In this document: piece by piece, positions 49,601 through 62,600 of the stretch
Layout of the letters: every line of letters starts with the position of its first letter
Numbering within the stretch: the stretch's first letter is position 1
Source: Elysia crispata
Taxonomy: Eukaryota; Mollusca; Gastropoda; Plakobranchidae
Assembly (NCBI GenBank): GCA_033675545.1
Contig: JAWDGP010001472.1
Span: forward strand, 1-64,000
Reading direction: 5' to 3'
DNA: 64,000 nt
Program-made: the position numbers and the translations under genes
The notes under the pieces: generated by a model
Database searches by the model: none
The model's input: the letters and a program-made list of their open reading frames with translations, nothing else
Told to the model about the DNA's origin: nothing

Positions 49601-51672
49601 GTCAACATTGGTGTTTGTCCTCCATCATGTAATGTAGGAATGAAGTTAATCTTGATGATTATCTGCCATCACCTTTTAAAGGCATGAGCTTGAGGTGGAT
49701 AAGCGTCCTCCACCACATAATATACGCGAGACCTTAAGCTTATGTTAATCCTCAAACAACTTATATACGTGTGAACTTATGTTTGTCTCCCACCACCTTG
49801 TATAAGTGTGAGCTTAAACTATATGTGCGTTCCCCATCACCTTTTATACGTGTCAGTCTAAGTTGGATGTCTTTCCCACATCGCATTTTATACGTGTAAG
49901 CGTAAGCAGAATGTTTTTCCCCCATCGACTTATATACGTGTAAGTTCATTAACGTGTGAACTTAAGCTGGGTGCCTGTCAAACATCACCTCATATACATT
50001 TGAGCTTAAGCTGGATATTTGCCCTTTATTACCTTAGATATATGTGAACTGTTGTTTGTCCCCCATCACTTTATATACGTGTAAGCTTAGGCTGAATGTT
50101 TGTTCCACATCACCTCATCTACACATGAGCTTATGCTGAATGTTTGTTCCACATCACCTTATGTACATGTGAGCCTATGCTGGATGTTTGTTCCACATCA
50201 CCTTATATACATGTGAGATTAAGCTGGATGTTTGTCAAACGTCACCTCATATACATGTGAGCCTATGCTGGATGTTTGTCCCCCATCAGCTTATATACAT
50301 GTGAGATTAAGCTGGATGTTTGTCAAACATCACCTCATATACATGTCAGCTTAGTCTAGAAATTTGTCCCCCATCGGCTTAAATACATATGAGATTATGC
50401 TGGATGGTTGTCCCCATCACTTCATTTACATGTGAGATCAAGGTGGATGTTTGTCAAACATTATCTTAAATACATGTGAGCTTAGGCTGGATTTTTTCCC
50501 TTATCACCTTATATACATGTAAGATTAAGCAGGATGTTTGTCAAACATCACCTCATATACATATGAGCTTAAGCTGGATATTTGTCCTTCATCACCTTTT
50601 GATACATGTGAACTTAGGCTGGTTGTTTGTCCTCCATCACTTTATATATGTGTAAGCTTAGGCTGAATGTTTGTTCCACATCACCTCATCTACACATGAG
50701 CTTAAGCTTGATGTTTCTCCCCCATCACCTTTTATACGTGTGAGATTAAGCTAGATGTTTGTCAACCATCACCTCAAATATGTGAACTTAAGCTGGATGA
50801 TTTTCCCATATCACCTTATATACTTGTGAGCTTAGGCTGAATGTTTGTCCCCCCTCACCTTATATACGTGTGTTTATGCTTGATGTTTGTCCCCCATCAC
50901 ATTATATAAGTGTGAGTTTAAGCCGGATGTTTGTCCCCCATCACCTTATACTTATACAGGTGAGCTTAAGCTGGATGTTTATCCCTCATCACCTTATATA
51001 CTTGTGTTTATGCTTGATGTTTTTTTCCCATATCACCTTATAATCACGTGAGCTCAAGATGTGTATTTGTCCCCCAATACCTTATATATGTGTGAGCTTA
51101 AACTGGGTGTTTGTCCCCTATCACTGTATAAACGTTTGTTTATGCTTGATGTTTGTCCCCCATCACCTCATATACATGTGAGCTTAAGCTGGATGTTTGC
51201 CCATCATCACCTTAGATACATGTGAACTTAGGCTGGTTGTTTGTCCCCCATCACTTTATATACGTGTACGTTCATTAACGTGTGAACTTAAGCTGGGTGC
51301 CTGTCAAACATCACCTCATATACATGTGAGCTTAGGCTGGTTGTTTGTCCCCCATCACTTTATATACGTGTACGTTCATTAACGTGTGAACTTAAGCTGG
51401 GTGCCTGTCAAACATCACCTCATATACATGTGAGCTTAGGCTGGTTGTTTGTCCCCCATCACTTTATATACGTGTAAGCTTAGGCTGAATGTTTATTCCA
51501 CATCACCTCATCTACACATGAGCTTAGGCGTGATGTTTGTCCCCCATCACTTTATATACATGTGAGTTTTAGCTGGATGTTTATCCCCCATCACCTTATA
51601 AAAGTGTGAGCCTAAACTGGATGTTTTTCCCATATAACCTTATATACTTGTGAGCTTAGGCTGAATGCTTGC

Positions 51673-51728
51673 CGCCCCCCCCCCCCCCCCCCCACCCCCC
51701 CCCCAAAAAAAAAAAAAAAAAAAAAAAA
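51673..51728. repeat. C-tract followed by A-tract
   Basis: About 32 C with one A interruption, then about 25 A, embedded in the 44-bp array. Length may be unreliable in assembly. Confidence 0.9.
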
Positions 51729-52207
51729 TCATCTTAAATACGTGTGTTTATGCTTAATGATTTTCATCCTATCACTTTATTTAAGTGTGAGCTAAAGCTG
51801 TTTCTCCCCCATCACCTTCTATACGTGTGTGATTAAGCTGGATGTTTGTCAACCGTCACCTCATATATATGTGAACTTAAGCTGGATGTTTTTCCCATAT
51901 CACCTTATATACTTCTGAGCTTAGGCTGAATGTTTGGCCCCCCTCACATTATATAAGTGTGAGGTTAAGCTGCATGTTTGTCCCCCTTCACCTTATAATT
52001 ATACAGGAGAGTTTAAGCTGGATGTTCATCCCTCATCACCTTGTATACTTGTGTTTATGCTTGATGGTTTTTCCCATATCACCTTATATACATGTGAGCT
52101 CAAGCTGGGTATTTGTCCCCCAATACCTTATATATGTGTGAGCTTAAGCTGGATGTTTGTCCCCTATCACTGTATATACCTTTGTTTATGCTTTATGTTT
52201 GTTCCCC

Positions 52208-52211
<4 letters not shown>

Positions 52212-52269
<58 letters not shown>
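52212..52269. repeat. (TA)n microsatellite
   Basis: About 28 TA dinucleotides within one unit of the 44-bp array, expanding its TATATA end. Confidence 0.97.
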
Positions 52270-52271
<2 letters not shown>

Positions 52272-53199
52272 GTGAGCTCAAGCTGGATGTTTATCCCCCA
52301 TCACCTTATAAACGTGTGAGCCCAAACTGGATGTTTGTCCCCTATCACCTTATATATTTCTGAGCTTAGGCTGAATGTTTGTCCCCCATCACCTTATATA
52401 CATGTGAGCTAAACTTGATGTTTGTCCCCCTTCGTCTTGTGCACATGTGAGATTAACCTGGATGTTTGTCCCCCATCACCTTGTATACGTGCAGTTGTGA
52501 TTGATGTTTGTCCCCCATCACCTAAACATACACGTGTGTGAGCTTAAGCTGGCTGTTTATCGCCCATCACCTATTATACGTGTGAGCTTAAGCTGGATGT
52601 TCGTCCCCCTTCATCTTATATACATGTGAGCTTAGACTGGCTGTTTGTTCCCCATCACCTAATATACATGTGAGCTTAAGCTGGATGTTTGTTCCCCATC
52701 ACCTTATATACATGTGAGCTTAAGCTGGATGTTTGTTCCCCATCACCTTATATACGTTTAAGCTTATGCTGGATAGTTTCCCCCATGACCTTATATACAT
52801 GTGAGCTAAACTTGATCTTTGTCCCCCTTCGTCTTATGCACATGTGAGGTTAACCTTGATGTTTGTCCCCCATCACCTTATATACATGTGAGCTCATGCT
52901 GGATGTTTGTCCCCCATCCCCTAATATACGTGTGAGCTTAAGCTGGATGTTTGTCCCCCATCATCTTATATAGATGTGAGCTTAGGCTGGGTGTTTGTTC
53001 CCCATCACCTAATAACCATGTGACCTTAAGCTGGATGTTTGTCCACCATCACCTTATATACATGTGAGCTTAAGCTGGATGTTTTTTCCCCCTTCACCTT
53101 ATATACATGTGAGTTTAGGATGGGTGTTTGTTCCCCATCACCTGATCACCTGATATACGTGTGAGCTTATGCTGGAAAGTTTCCCCCTTGACCATTTAC

Positions 53200-53520
53200 A
53201 TGAGCATCACCTAATTTTCATAGGCTGTATGTGTGTCTCCTTTTTATCTCGTACGTTGCTCAGCTTTATATATAATAATATTATGATATTTTTAAGCTAC
53301 ACGTTGGATTCCTTATCACTAAGTGTGTATGTGTTGGATCATAAGTTAATTAACTGAAGGAAGATGTTCGTCTCATCCCAAATTAGTATGTTTCTGAGCT
53401 CACACTAGATGTTGCTCTCCCATCGCATCTGTTGTGTTTATTCTTTATCTAAGTATTAGTCTTTGAGCTTAGCTATATAATCTTTCCCTACCTATCTGTT
53501 GCGTTTATGAGGTGAAGCTA
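53200..53520. repeat. Eroded right flank of the 44-bp minisatellite
   Basis: Isolated motifs (GAGCTCACACTAGATGTTGC, CTCCCATCGCATC) resemble the array but are well diverged. No gene. Confidence 0.5.
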
Positions 53521-53521
53521 A

Positions 53522-53523
<2 letters not shown>

Positions 53524-53606
<83 letters not shown>

Positions 53607-53691
53607 ACACACACACACACTCTCTCTCCCTCTCTCTCTCTCACACACTCTCTCTCTCCCTCTCTCTCTCTTCCTCTCTCTCTCCCTCCCT

Positions 53692-53752
<61 letters not shown>
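53524..53752. repeat. (CT)n microsatellite, about 230 bp
   Basis: A nearly pure CT/TC tract with a few CACACA and CCCTCCCT interruptions. A long one-strand pyrimidine run of this kind can form triplex DNA. The Ser-Leu frame over it is an artefact. Confidence 0.98.
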
Positions 53753-53755
<3 letters not shown>

Positions 53756-53989
53756 GATGTGTGTTTAAGCCTAAGCTACCTATTGATCGGCTCCTCACCT
53801 ATGTTGTTACTGTCTTGTCACAAGCTAGACGTTTTTTTCCTTAACGTCTCTAGCCATATGCTATTTTCCTCACCACTTTGTGTGTTTTTTTTATAATCTA
53901 AAGCTCAATATTGTTAAATTATTCACTTAAAGTGTATGTAAGCTTGAAAAGCTTTTAATTCCATTACCATAAATATTGTGTGCTTGAGC

Positions 53990-54720
53990 TTAAGCCAGTT
54001 TTGATATTCTTTTCCACCTAGTAATCCAGATGCTGTTTCATCGATTGTGTGCATAAGAATAATTTAGACGTTGTTTTTCTTGTAACCTGTTGTGTATTAG
54101 AGTAATCTAGATGCTGAATCCTTGACTGTGTGCATAAGAAGTATTAAGACGTTGCTGTTGTTGTTGTTGTTGTTGTTGTTTTTGTAATCTGTTGTGTATT
54201 AGAGTAATCCAGATGCTGTTTCCTTGATTGTGTGCATAAGAATCATTTAGACGTTGTTTTTCTTGTAACCTGTTGTGTATTAGAGTAATCTAGATGCTGA
54301 TTCCCTCTGAGCGGGTGCGTATAATCAAGTTAGATATTGTTTTACTTGTACCCATTGTGCACAAATGGAGCAGATGCTGTTTCCTTTACTTTGTGTGTAT
54401 AATCATGGTAGATGTTTTTTGTTGTTGTTTTGTTGTTGTTGTTATTGTTGTTGTAACATATTGTGTACAAGAGTAATCTAGATGCTGTTTACGTGTTTGA
54501 GTGCATAAAAATAATATAGACGTTGCTTTTATTCTACATTCAGATGATGTTTCCCTAAGTGTATGTTTGTGTTATCAGGTTAGATATTGTTTTTTGTTTT
54601 AATTTGTGTTTCTTTTGTTTTATGGTTTGTTTGTTTTTTTGTAACATATTGTGTAAAAGAGTAATTTAGATGATGTTTCCCTGTTTGTGTGCATAAGAAT
54701 AGTCTAGACGTTTTTCTTGT
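53990..54720. repeat. Degenerate minisatellite, about 81-102-bp units
   Basis: Units carry GTGTATTAGAGTAATC, TAGATGCTG, GATTGTGTGCATAAGAAT and TAGACGTTG. GTGTATTAG occurs at 54092, 54194 and 54275 (spacing 102 and 81). The difference is partly due to TTG triplet expansion (54148-54182, 54418-54450). Confidence 0.85.
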
Positions 54721-54729
54721 ACCATGTTG

Positions 54730-56560
54730 TGTAACGGAATCTTTGAGAGGACTGCCGATAGTGTAACTTCACTTTATCTGTGTGTACCGGAGTCTTTGAG
54801 AGGACTAACGATAGTTGAACTACACATAATCTGTTTGTACCGGAGTCTTTGAGAGCACTTCCGATAGTGTAACTGCACATAATCTGTTTGTACCGGAGTC
54901 TTTGAGAGGACTACCGATAGTGTAACTGCACATAATCTGTTTGTACCGGAGTCTTTGAGAGGACTACCGATAGAGTAACTGCACATAATCTGTTTGTACC
55001 GGAGTCTTTGAGAGGACTACCGATAGTGTAACTACACATAATCTGTTTGTACCGGAGTCTTTGAGAGGACTACCGACAGTGTAACTTCACTTTATCTGTG
55101 TGTACCGGAGTCTTTGAGAGGACTACCGATAGTGTAACTACACATAATCTGTTTGTACCGGAGTCTTTGAGAGGACTACCGATAGTGTAACTACACATAA
55201 TCTGTTTGTACCGGAGTCTTTGAGAAGACTACCGATAGTGTAACTGCACATAATCTGTTTGTACCGAAGTCTTTGAGAAGACTACCGATAGTGTAACTGC
55301 ACATAAACTGTTTGTACCGGAGTCTTTGAGAAGACTACCGATAGTGTAACTGCACATAAACTGTTTGTACCGGAGTCTTGAGAGGACTACCGATAGTGTA
55401 ACTGCACATAATCTGTTTGTACCGGAGTCTTTGAGAGGACTACCGATAGTGTAACTACACATAATCTGTTTGTACCGGAGTCTTTGAGAGGACTACCGAT
55501 AGTGTAACTACACATAATCTGTTTGTACCGGAGTCTTTGAGAAGACTACCGATAGTGTAACTGCACATAATCTGTTTGTACCTGAGTCTTTGAGAGGACT
55601 ACCAATAGTGTAACTGCACATAATCTGTTTGTACCGAAGTCTTTGAGAAGGCTACCGATAGTGTAACTGCACATAATCTGTTTGTACCGAAGTCTTTGAG
55701 AAGACTACCGTTAGTGTAACTGCACATAATCTGTTTGTACCGGAGTCTTTGACAAGACTACCGATAGTGTAACTGCACATAATCTGTTTGTACCGGAGTC
55801 TTTGAGAGCATTACCGATAGTGTAACTGCACATAACCTGTTTGTACCGGAGTCTTGAGAGCACTACCGATAGTGTAACTGCACATAATCTGTTTGTACCA
55901 GAGTCTTTGAGAGGACTACCGATAGTGTAACTACATATAATCTGTTTGTACCGGAGTCTTTGAGAAGACTACCGATAGTGTAACTGCACATAATCTGTTT
56001 GTACCGGAGTCTTTGAGAGGACTACCAATAGTGTAACTGCACATAATCTGTTTGTACCGGGGTCTTTGAGAAGAATACCGATAGTGTAACTGCACATAAT
56101 CTGTTTGTACCGAAGTCTTTGAGAAGACTACCGATAGTGTAACTGCACATAATCTGTTTGTACCAGAGTATTTGAGAGGACTACCGATAGAGTAACTGCA
56201 CATAATCTCTTTGTACCGGAGTCTTTGACAGGACTACCGATAGTGTAACTACATATAATCTGTATGCACCGGAGTCTTTGACAGGACTACCGACAGTAAC
56301 TTCACTTTATCTGTGTTTACCGGAGTCTTTGAGAGGACTACCGACAGTATAACTACATAATTATAATCTGTTTGTACCGGGAGTCTTTGAGAGGACCACC
56401 GATAGTGTAACTACACATAATCTCTATGTACCGAAGTCTTTGACAGGACTACCGATAGTGTAACTACACATAATTTGTATGTACTGGAGTCTTTGAGAGG
56501 ACTTCAGATAGTATAACTTTACTTAATATGTGTGTATTTAAGTCTTTCACAGGTCTACTG
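54730..56560. repeat. 53-bp minisatellite, about 34 copies
   Basis: Units of TACCGGAGTCTTTGAGAGGA + CTACCGATAGTGTAACTGCA + CATAATCTGTTTG recur every 53 bases (54901 to 54954). Variants GAGAAGAC/GAGAGGAC and CTGCACA/CTACACA are intermixed. Edges (from about 56220) are more diverged. - strand CAVTLSVVFSKT-type frames are repeat artefacts. Confidence 0.98.
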
Positions 56561-56569
56561 ATAGTTTTA

Positions 56570-58590
56570 TCTCACTGAAATTGCGAAAGACAATCGTCAA
56601 ACCTCTTGCAGACTTAAGCAGATAAGTTGCGTATGTCAAAAATTGAAAGTCATCCTTCTGGTTTGCTCTTTAATAGTTGGTATTTCAGATCAGCGAGCTA
56701 CGTAAAGCAGGATGTAAGGAGCACCGCAAGGTGTATTTTCAGCACTCACGAAGAACAAGCCTATTGTCCCCTGCATTCGCTGCGGTTTACATATTTGTGT
56801 TTGAGCTGTCTCAACGCGTTTTCTTGCAACTGATTAAAGCTGTCATAAGATAGTGTAACTAGACATCCCCATCATAAAAGAAAGGGATACCATAATCTAG
56901 CAGGATTGCATCGCCCTGTCGTATTCGCATTTCACAATCAACTTCAATAAAAGACTTCAAAATCTGGTTCTTTTTTTCAACAGGAAAGAACGACATTAAG
57001 CCAAAATTTTGGGAGGTTCGTCTAAGGATAAATAGTGGTAAGTTCTATTTTTAAGGCCCATTCTGTTTCGCGACAAAATCTAGACTTTAGAACACGATCT
57101 AATGAGTATAGCTTTTCTCTTTCAACATGGCGAAGCGTCTAGTTACCGGCAGAAAAGTATCATTGTAATGTTGGTGTGGTCCAATTGGGCAGTAAGAGTT
57201 TCTATAGTGTGCTCCGAAATTTTTATCTCCATGTTAAAACCTAAAAACAAATTTATTAGTAATGTTTGCGAAACTTTTTTCAAAAAGGCATAATCACCTA
57301 AATCACAGTTTTATTATAACTAATTCACAGATTAATGTTAGAAATGATAAATCGAACACTTTAACTTCCAAATGTATGAGTTTTTTTAACATGTTGCTGA
57401 AGTACAAAATAGGATAAATTTGGAATTTACTAACTGCGAAATAATTGTTTCAAGTTAATTTGTTTTTTATTTCTAATGTATAGAAAATAAGTTAAGCGAG
57501 CAATCCTGTAAAATGAACACAATCGGTTTATGTCAGAGGGTTTTCAATCTCTAGAATGGCACTAGCTTTACCAGCCAAGCCGGATCCCATTAACATTTCA
57601 CAGAAGATAAAAGGACGCCAGGATGTTTAGGGTAACAGACACACCTCGAACTGTCGGAACCAGCAATTTGTGCAACGTCCAAGAGAATGTTCCATCTTAG
57701 TGAAGCAACAGACTGTTGTATACAGAAAATTGCTTCCCATAAAGTGAGTTTGCATGAAGCGGTTTCTTACTATCCGCTGGATTTCTTGAGCTATTTCTAG
57801 ACGATTGAAATGAAAGTAATCGAGTGCCTGTTTTGAACTTGGTATTTCAGATATCAGACTTCTATCAGATACACCTAAGTGTAAATAGCCTTAGATCGAT
57901 ATCATGTCATGATATGAGCATAAATAAAACTTTTTGAAGAAGAAATCTTGAATCTACATCTATTTATGTTCCAAACATATCGCACGTTAACTTTTTACCT
58001 TGAACGTCTCGTAAATGTGCAGCATTAAACTTGATTGAGTCTAACGTTGCACGCTTCCCAATCGGCATAAACTTTCGTGGAGGAAAACTGTGTAGGTAGT
58101 ACTTCGATCAAAAGCGCGAGTGTACGTTTCTGAGCCTAATCAACTTAACATTTATAATTCTTTTTGAGCTTTCAAAGCTTGAAAACAATACAACGTCTGA
58201 CAGTAATGATGCATTCACTGAAAGGTTGGTTTTTTTCCCCACAACACATGCAGAGCTGCATAAAAAGACTTTGTTAGAAACACATAGTAAGCTTAACAAA
58301 TTGCAGTCGTTTTAGAAATGGGCATTTGAAAAAGAGATTATGGAGAAAAGGCCTATTAATTGTTTTCTTTCTTTTTTTTTTTTTTTAAATGACTTTTTTG
58401 CTTAAAAATTTTTAAAATGGCACCGTCAGATTTTAAGTCAAATCTGAAGTAAACTAACATAATAATTTCGAAGCTCTATCTTTAATAATGATGTACATGT
58501 TTTTTTAAGAGCATAAAACTTGCACTGTGTGTTCTTAGATCGAAGGAGAATTCACAAAAGCATTAGATGTATAGGTGATAGAGCGATCAA
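56570..58590. other. Unique AT-rich sequence, no gene supported
   Basis: Open frames at 56627-56833, 57102-57293 and 58108-58299 do not resemble any family I know and lack splice or start context. No transposon ends seen. Confidence 0.5.
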
Positions 58591-58593
58591 TAG

Positions 58594-58862
58594 TTTCTAA
58601 GATAGAAAAAATAACAAATGATGAGCTTTCAGTCAGCCGCTTCATCAAAACATTTTTAACGTCTTAGATTTTTTAACGATCAATGTTTCTAAGATAGGAA
58701 AAATAACATATGATGAGCTTCCAGTCAGCCGCTTCATCAAAACATTTTTAACGTCTTATATTTTTTAACGATCCATGTTTCTAAGATAAGAAAAATAAAT
58801 TGATGATGAGCTTCCAGTCAGCCGCTTCATCAAAACATTTTTAAAGTCTTAGATGTTTTAAT
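58594..58862. repeat. 92-bp tandem repeat, about 2.9 copies
   Basis: ATGATGAGCTTCCAGTCAGC followed by CGCTTCATCAAAACATTTTT recurs at 58621, 58713 and 58805, exactly 92 bp apart. Copies are highly similar. Confidence 0.93.
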
Positions 58863-59865
58863 TTATTCAGAAAATCCAAGGACCTACGTTCTGAAACCAC
58901 GAGCTTGGTGGCGGAGGAGAATGACACCCACAATAAAATCGCATTCGCTCTTGTTTAAATGGTACATTATTGTGGAATCCAGCAGATGATAATGCTTGTC
59001 ACTGACTGAACCACGCCAAAGTGTCTTTAAACTTGAAAAACTCGACACTTTTTTCAAACGCGGCACGTTGATTACATTTTAAGTCAGCAAGCCTTACCTT
59101 GGGCACAAATTAAGACATCGGTCAATTAGGAAGGAAATATCAATGAAGACACTGCGAAGGCATGTACGACAATCAGTTAATTCTTTTATTTTCATTCAAA
59201 ATATAATTCACCTTAAAAAAAGCAAATTCCATTCAAAAGAACAGAGCGTTGTTTAATGTAAATTGAATTTTTCTTTCCAAACCTTTGGTGAGAACAAAGA
59301 AAATTTGAAATCCCTTAGCCAATCACTTTACGGTTAAGGGAGAAATAAACGAAAATCACAGAGAAAGATGAAACAAATTTTATTGATGAATGCCACTTAA
59401 ACACTATTAGAAAAAAATAATAACATTGAAAAATGTTCACATTGTTTCAGTAGAATAAATGTACTTAATAAAGATATTTTGATTTTTCATGAAAGAAGAG
59501 AAAATAAATTAAATTTTGCACCAAGAACAATGAGACAAAACACTTTCGCACCTTGTCATCATCATCTTAACACTTGGTCGACATAAAAGATATCGTTTAA
59601 TTTCAACAACAATATAAACCGCGTCGCACGTCTTTCAAAGAAATGTGCAATCAATAATCTCTTTAAAACTTCATGCACAAGAGTCATGGGTGTAATTCTT
59701 GCCCTGCCGCAGCAAGAAGCAGGGCTCTTAAAATGTAAAAAGCGTACCGTATTAGAACAGTAAAGAGCGGCCATCTTAGATCAGTAAACAGGAACATGTT
59801 AAAACAGTAAGGTGCTCAACTTTCTAAAATGCAAGCAGCACACAATCTAAGGGGAGTGAGACCAT
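58863..59865. other. Unique sequence, no gene supported
   Basis: AT-rich. Open frames at 58884-59066 and 59562-59774 (- strand) are short and not recognised. Confidence 0.5.
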
Positions 59866-60370
59866 CTTAGATCAATACCTTAGCCGTAATAAACGTAAGA
59901 AGCACACCATCTTAGAGTAAAACCTTAGCTTTAATAAACGTAAGGAGCACACCATTTTAGAGTAATACCTTAGCTGTAATAAACGTAAGGAGCACACCAT
60001 CTCAGAGTAATACCTTGGCTGTAATAAACGTAAGGAGCACACCATCTCAGAGTAATACCTTAGCTGTAATAAACGTAAGGAGCACACCATCTTAGAGTAA
60101 TATCTTAGCTGTAATAAACGTAAGGAGCACACCATCTTAGAGTAATATCTTAGCTGTAATAAACGTAAGGAGCACACCATCTTAAAGTAATACCTTAGCT
60201 GTAATAAACGTAAGGAGCACACCATCTTAAAGTAATAGCTTAGCTGTAATAAACGTAAGGAGCACACCATCTTAGAGTAATACCTTAATTGTAATAAACG
60301 TAAGGAGCACACCATCTTCGAGTAATACCTTAGCTGTAATAAACTTAAGGAGCACACCATCTTAGAGAAG
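59866..60370. repeat. 45-bp minisatellite, about 11 copies
   Basis: AGTAATACCTTAGCTGTAAT + AAACGTAAGG + AGCACACCATCTTAG recurs every 45 bases (60006 to 60051). Because 45 is a multiple of three, the - strand stays open for 162 codons with a 15-residue unit beginning MVCSLRLLQL. I regard it as a chance frame. Confidence 0.96.
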
Positions 60371-61745
60371 TATTAACGAGAACACAGTGTTACTACAGTA
60401 AGTATCATATCATCTTAGAGCTGTAAGGAGCACACCCCCCCTTTTCCACGAATAAATATAATAAAAAAGGAGACAATCGTAAAGTTTGAAGATTGTGCTC
60501 ACCAAAAACGAATCCCTCTGGAGATAAAGAAGAACATGAGGAAAAACTGGGTGTGACAGAATTAGCACACAGGCATTGTCACGTCACTCGTAGGATTGGA
60601 AGAGGAAAAGAATATCAAGATTAAATAATAAAAAAATTAATCATAGAAAACAAGTTTAAACAAGAAACAAGCACCGTGAGAAAATAATGAATGAATTAGC
60701 AGTGGGATACTCAACTTGGAATCATTGGGATAAAAAAAAAACAGCATCCGTGCAAGGCTATAAATAAAATATTACAAGAACACCCGTATATTAGAAGAGG
60801 AAAAAGGATACAGCACGAAATGACGATATAAAAATAGTAATAAACACTTTGGAATCAAAACTATGGTGCCTGGTCGACAACCGGAGACATTTATGATTCC
60901 CCAGCTTTATTTCAAAGCTTTTCTCAAAGCTTACAGTCTGATCAGTGAGGTTCAGAAGGATTTGGATGATAACTGAATTGAAAAGTAGGTCACAAGCTTT
61001 TAAATAACGATCAACATAAAATATAAATTAATTAAGTATTTTATTTATTAAAGTTCAAATAGATTTTTTTTTTAAATAAAAAAAAAGATACTGTATTTTG
61101 AAGTAAATCCCTCGCATTATCTCCTTTCCAAAATTGACACTCTGGATGAAATTCGTTTTATGTGTAACAAATAAGAATCCATACAATGATACACGCCATC
61201 ATGTCAGTGGAATAAGTTGTATGTTAGAGACCAACTCAAGATCAACAACTTAGTCCTCATCAAAGTGGCTGTTTAACGCCAGTTCATAACAAAACAGGAA
61301 TGGAATTCACCTGCCACGCCATGCGATCCTTCATCAGAAGCCTTTCATCAAGTGAAGTGTCAAGTGTTTTACATGTTGGTCACCTAAACAAGACGATGTA
61401 ACAACTCCTACTTATCAGCGCTTCATCTAATGATTGGTTTTGACATGTCCGAGCTAAGACAAAAAACATTGTATTTTAAAACAAACTTCAAAATATAAAG
61501 TCGTTTATTTGTAAAATGGGAATCTTTGAGCATAAAAACTGTACAATAAATTTTAGAAATGGACAAAACTTAACATATAGGACATAAATTTACCAGCAAA
61601 ATCGAAATCGTCCAAATTTATTGTTGAGCGTTTAAGCCTAAGTGGGAGGATAAAGTAGCAAAACCTTGTATAAATCAAACCTAGTGTCTTTTCCTAGCAT
61701 TGTCGCCTGCCCGTAGCGAAATACGTTTGTACTTAATAAAATTTG
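60371..61745. other. Unique AT-rich sequence, no gene supported
   Basis: Nothing recognisable as gene, RNA or transposon. Confidence 0.5.
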
Positions 61746-61915
61746 AGGCAAGAGCTTCCCGTCATATTCTTAAGTTGCAAGAGCTTCCCGTCATATTCTT
61801 AAGTTGCAAGTGCCTCCCGTCATATTTTTAAGTTGCAAGTGCCTCCCGTCATATTTTTAAGTTGCAAGTGCCTCCCGTCATATTTTTAAGTTGCAAGTGC
61901 CTCCCGTCATATCCT
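61746..61915. repeat. 29-bp tandem repeat, about 6 copies
   Basis: AAGTTGCAAGTGCCTCCCGT + CATATTTTT recurs every 29-30 bases. The first two copies have GAGCTTCCC in place of GTGCCTCCC. Confidence 0.95.
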
Positions 61916-62439
61916 TTAGACAAAATCAAGCAACAAGAGTTCAGCTTTGTCCGCTTGCCAGTTAACTCCTACTGAATTCATCGAACAAAATGTACTTCAG
62001 CAATTCCTTCTATTTTTAAAACTGACCAAATTACAATGAAGGTTTAAAAATCAAGTGACCCAGATCGATTGAAACTTCTTGCAAAGCTAAAGAAATTATG
62101 AATGCAATGGGTTATTCATTTCCTCTTGTTTTATTGTTCTTCAACAATTTTAGATGGACTGCAAATCTTCATAATAAAATACCTTATCAGTTCTTTCATA
62201 TTAAACGGTGCAATAAGAAGCCTTTAGAAGTAACTATCGTTAAATAAAATAGATTCTTCTTATTAATGACTGCTGCAACTACCATGAACAGAAATTCAGA
62301 AATTTTCTGCTGTGACACGTATATAAATCTTATAATCTATCAGTCCATGACTTCTATAGCAATCACAGATTCTTTATGTTTCTGATGCAAGTAAATATGG
62401 CAGATATCTCCTGTATCCGTAAAAATTCTATTGTAAGTT

Positions 62440-62600
62440 ACCAATGTAACAATCATTCACTCTCCCTGACTATGCGCTCTGTAAGAATCCCACATTCTCC
62501 CTGACTCTGAGCTCTGTAACAATCACACACTCTCTCTGACTATAAGCTCTGAAAAAATCACACATTCTCCCTTTCTCCGAGCTCTGTAATAATCACAATT
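62440..62600. repeat. 35-40-bp tandem repeat, about 4 copies
   Basis: ACATTCTCCCTGACTCTGAG + CTCTGTAACAATCAC recurs at about 35-bp spacing with moderate divergence. It lies within unique sequence that continues to the end of the window. Confidence 0.85.

Larger units (their letters stand above)
49600..53200. repeat. 44-bp minisatellite, about 80 copies
   Basis: Units of CATGTGAGCTTAAGCTGGAT + GTTTGTCCCCCATCACCTTA + TATA recur every 44 bases (measured at 52672 and 52716). The centre is most regular. A 104-bp higher-order form with GTTCATTAACGTGTGAAC is repeated at about 51235, 51339 and 51443. The array is interrupted by homopolymer and TA tracts. Translated YICVSLSWMFVPH-type frames are repeat artefacts. 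Confidence 0.97.

Noticed and set aside
51934-52363. Membrane-protein-like frames rich in Tyr, Ile and Pro
   Set aside because: Translation of the 44-bp minisatellite and TA tract. They are stop-interrupted in neighbouring copies.
53512-53757. Ser-Leu repeat frame
   Set aside because: CT microsatellite translation.
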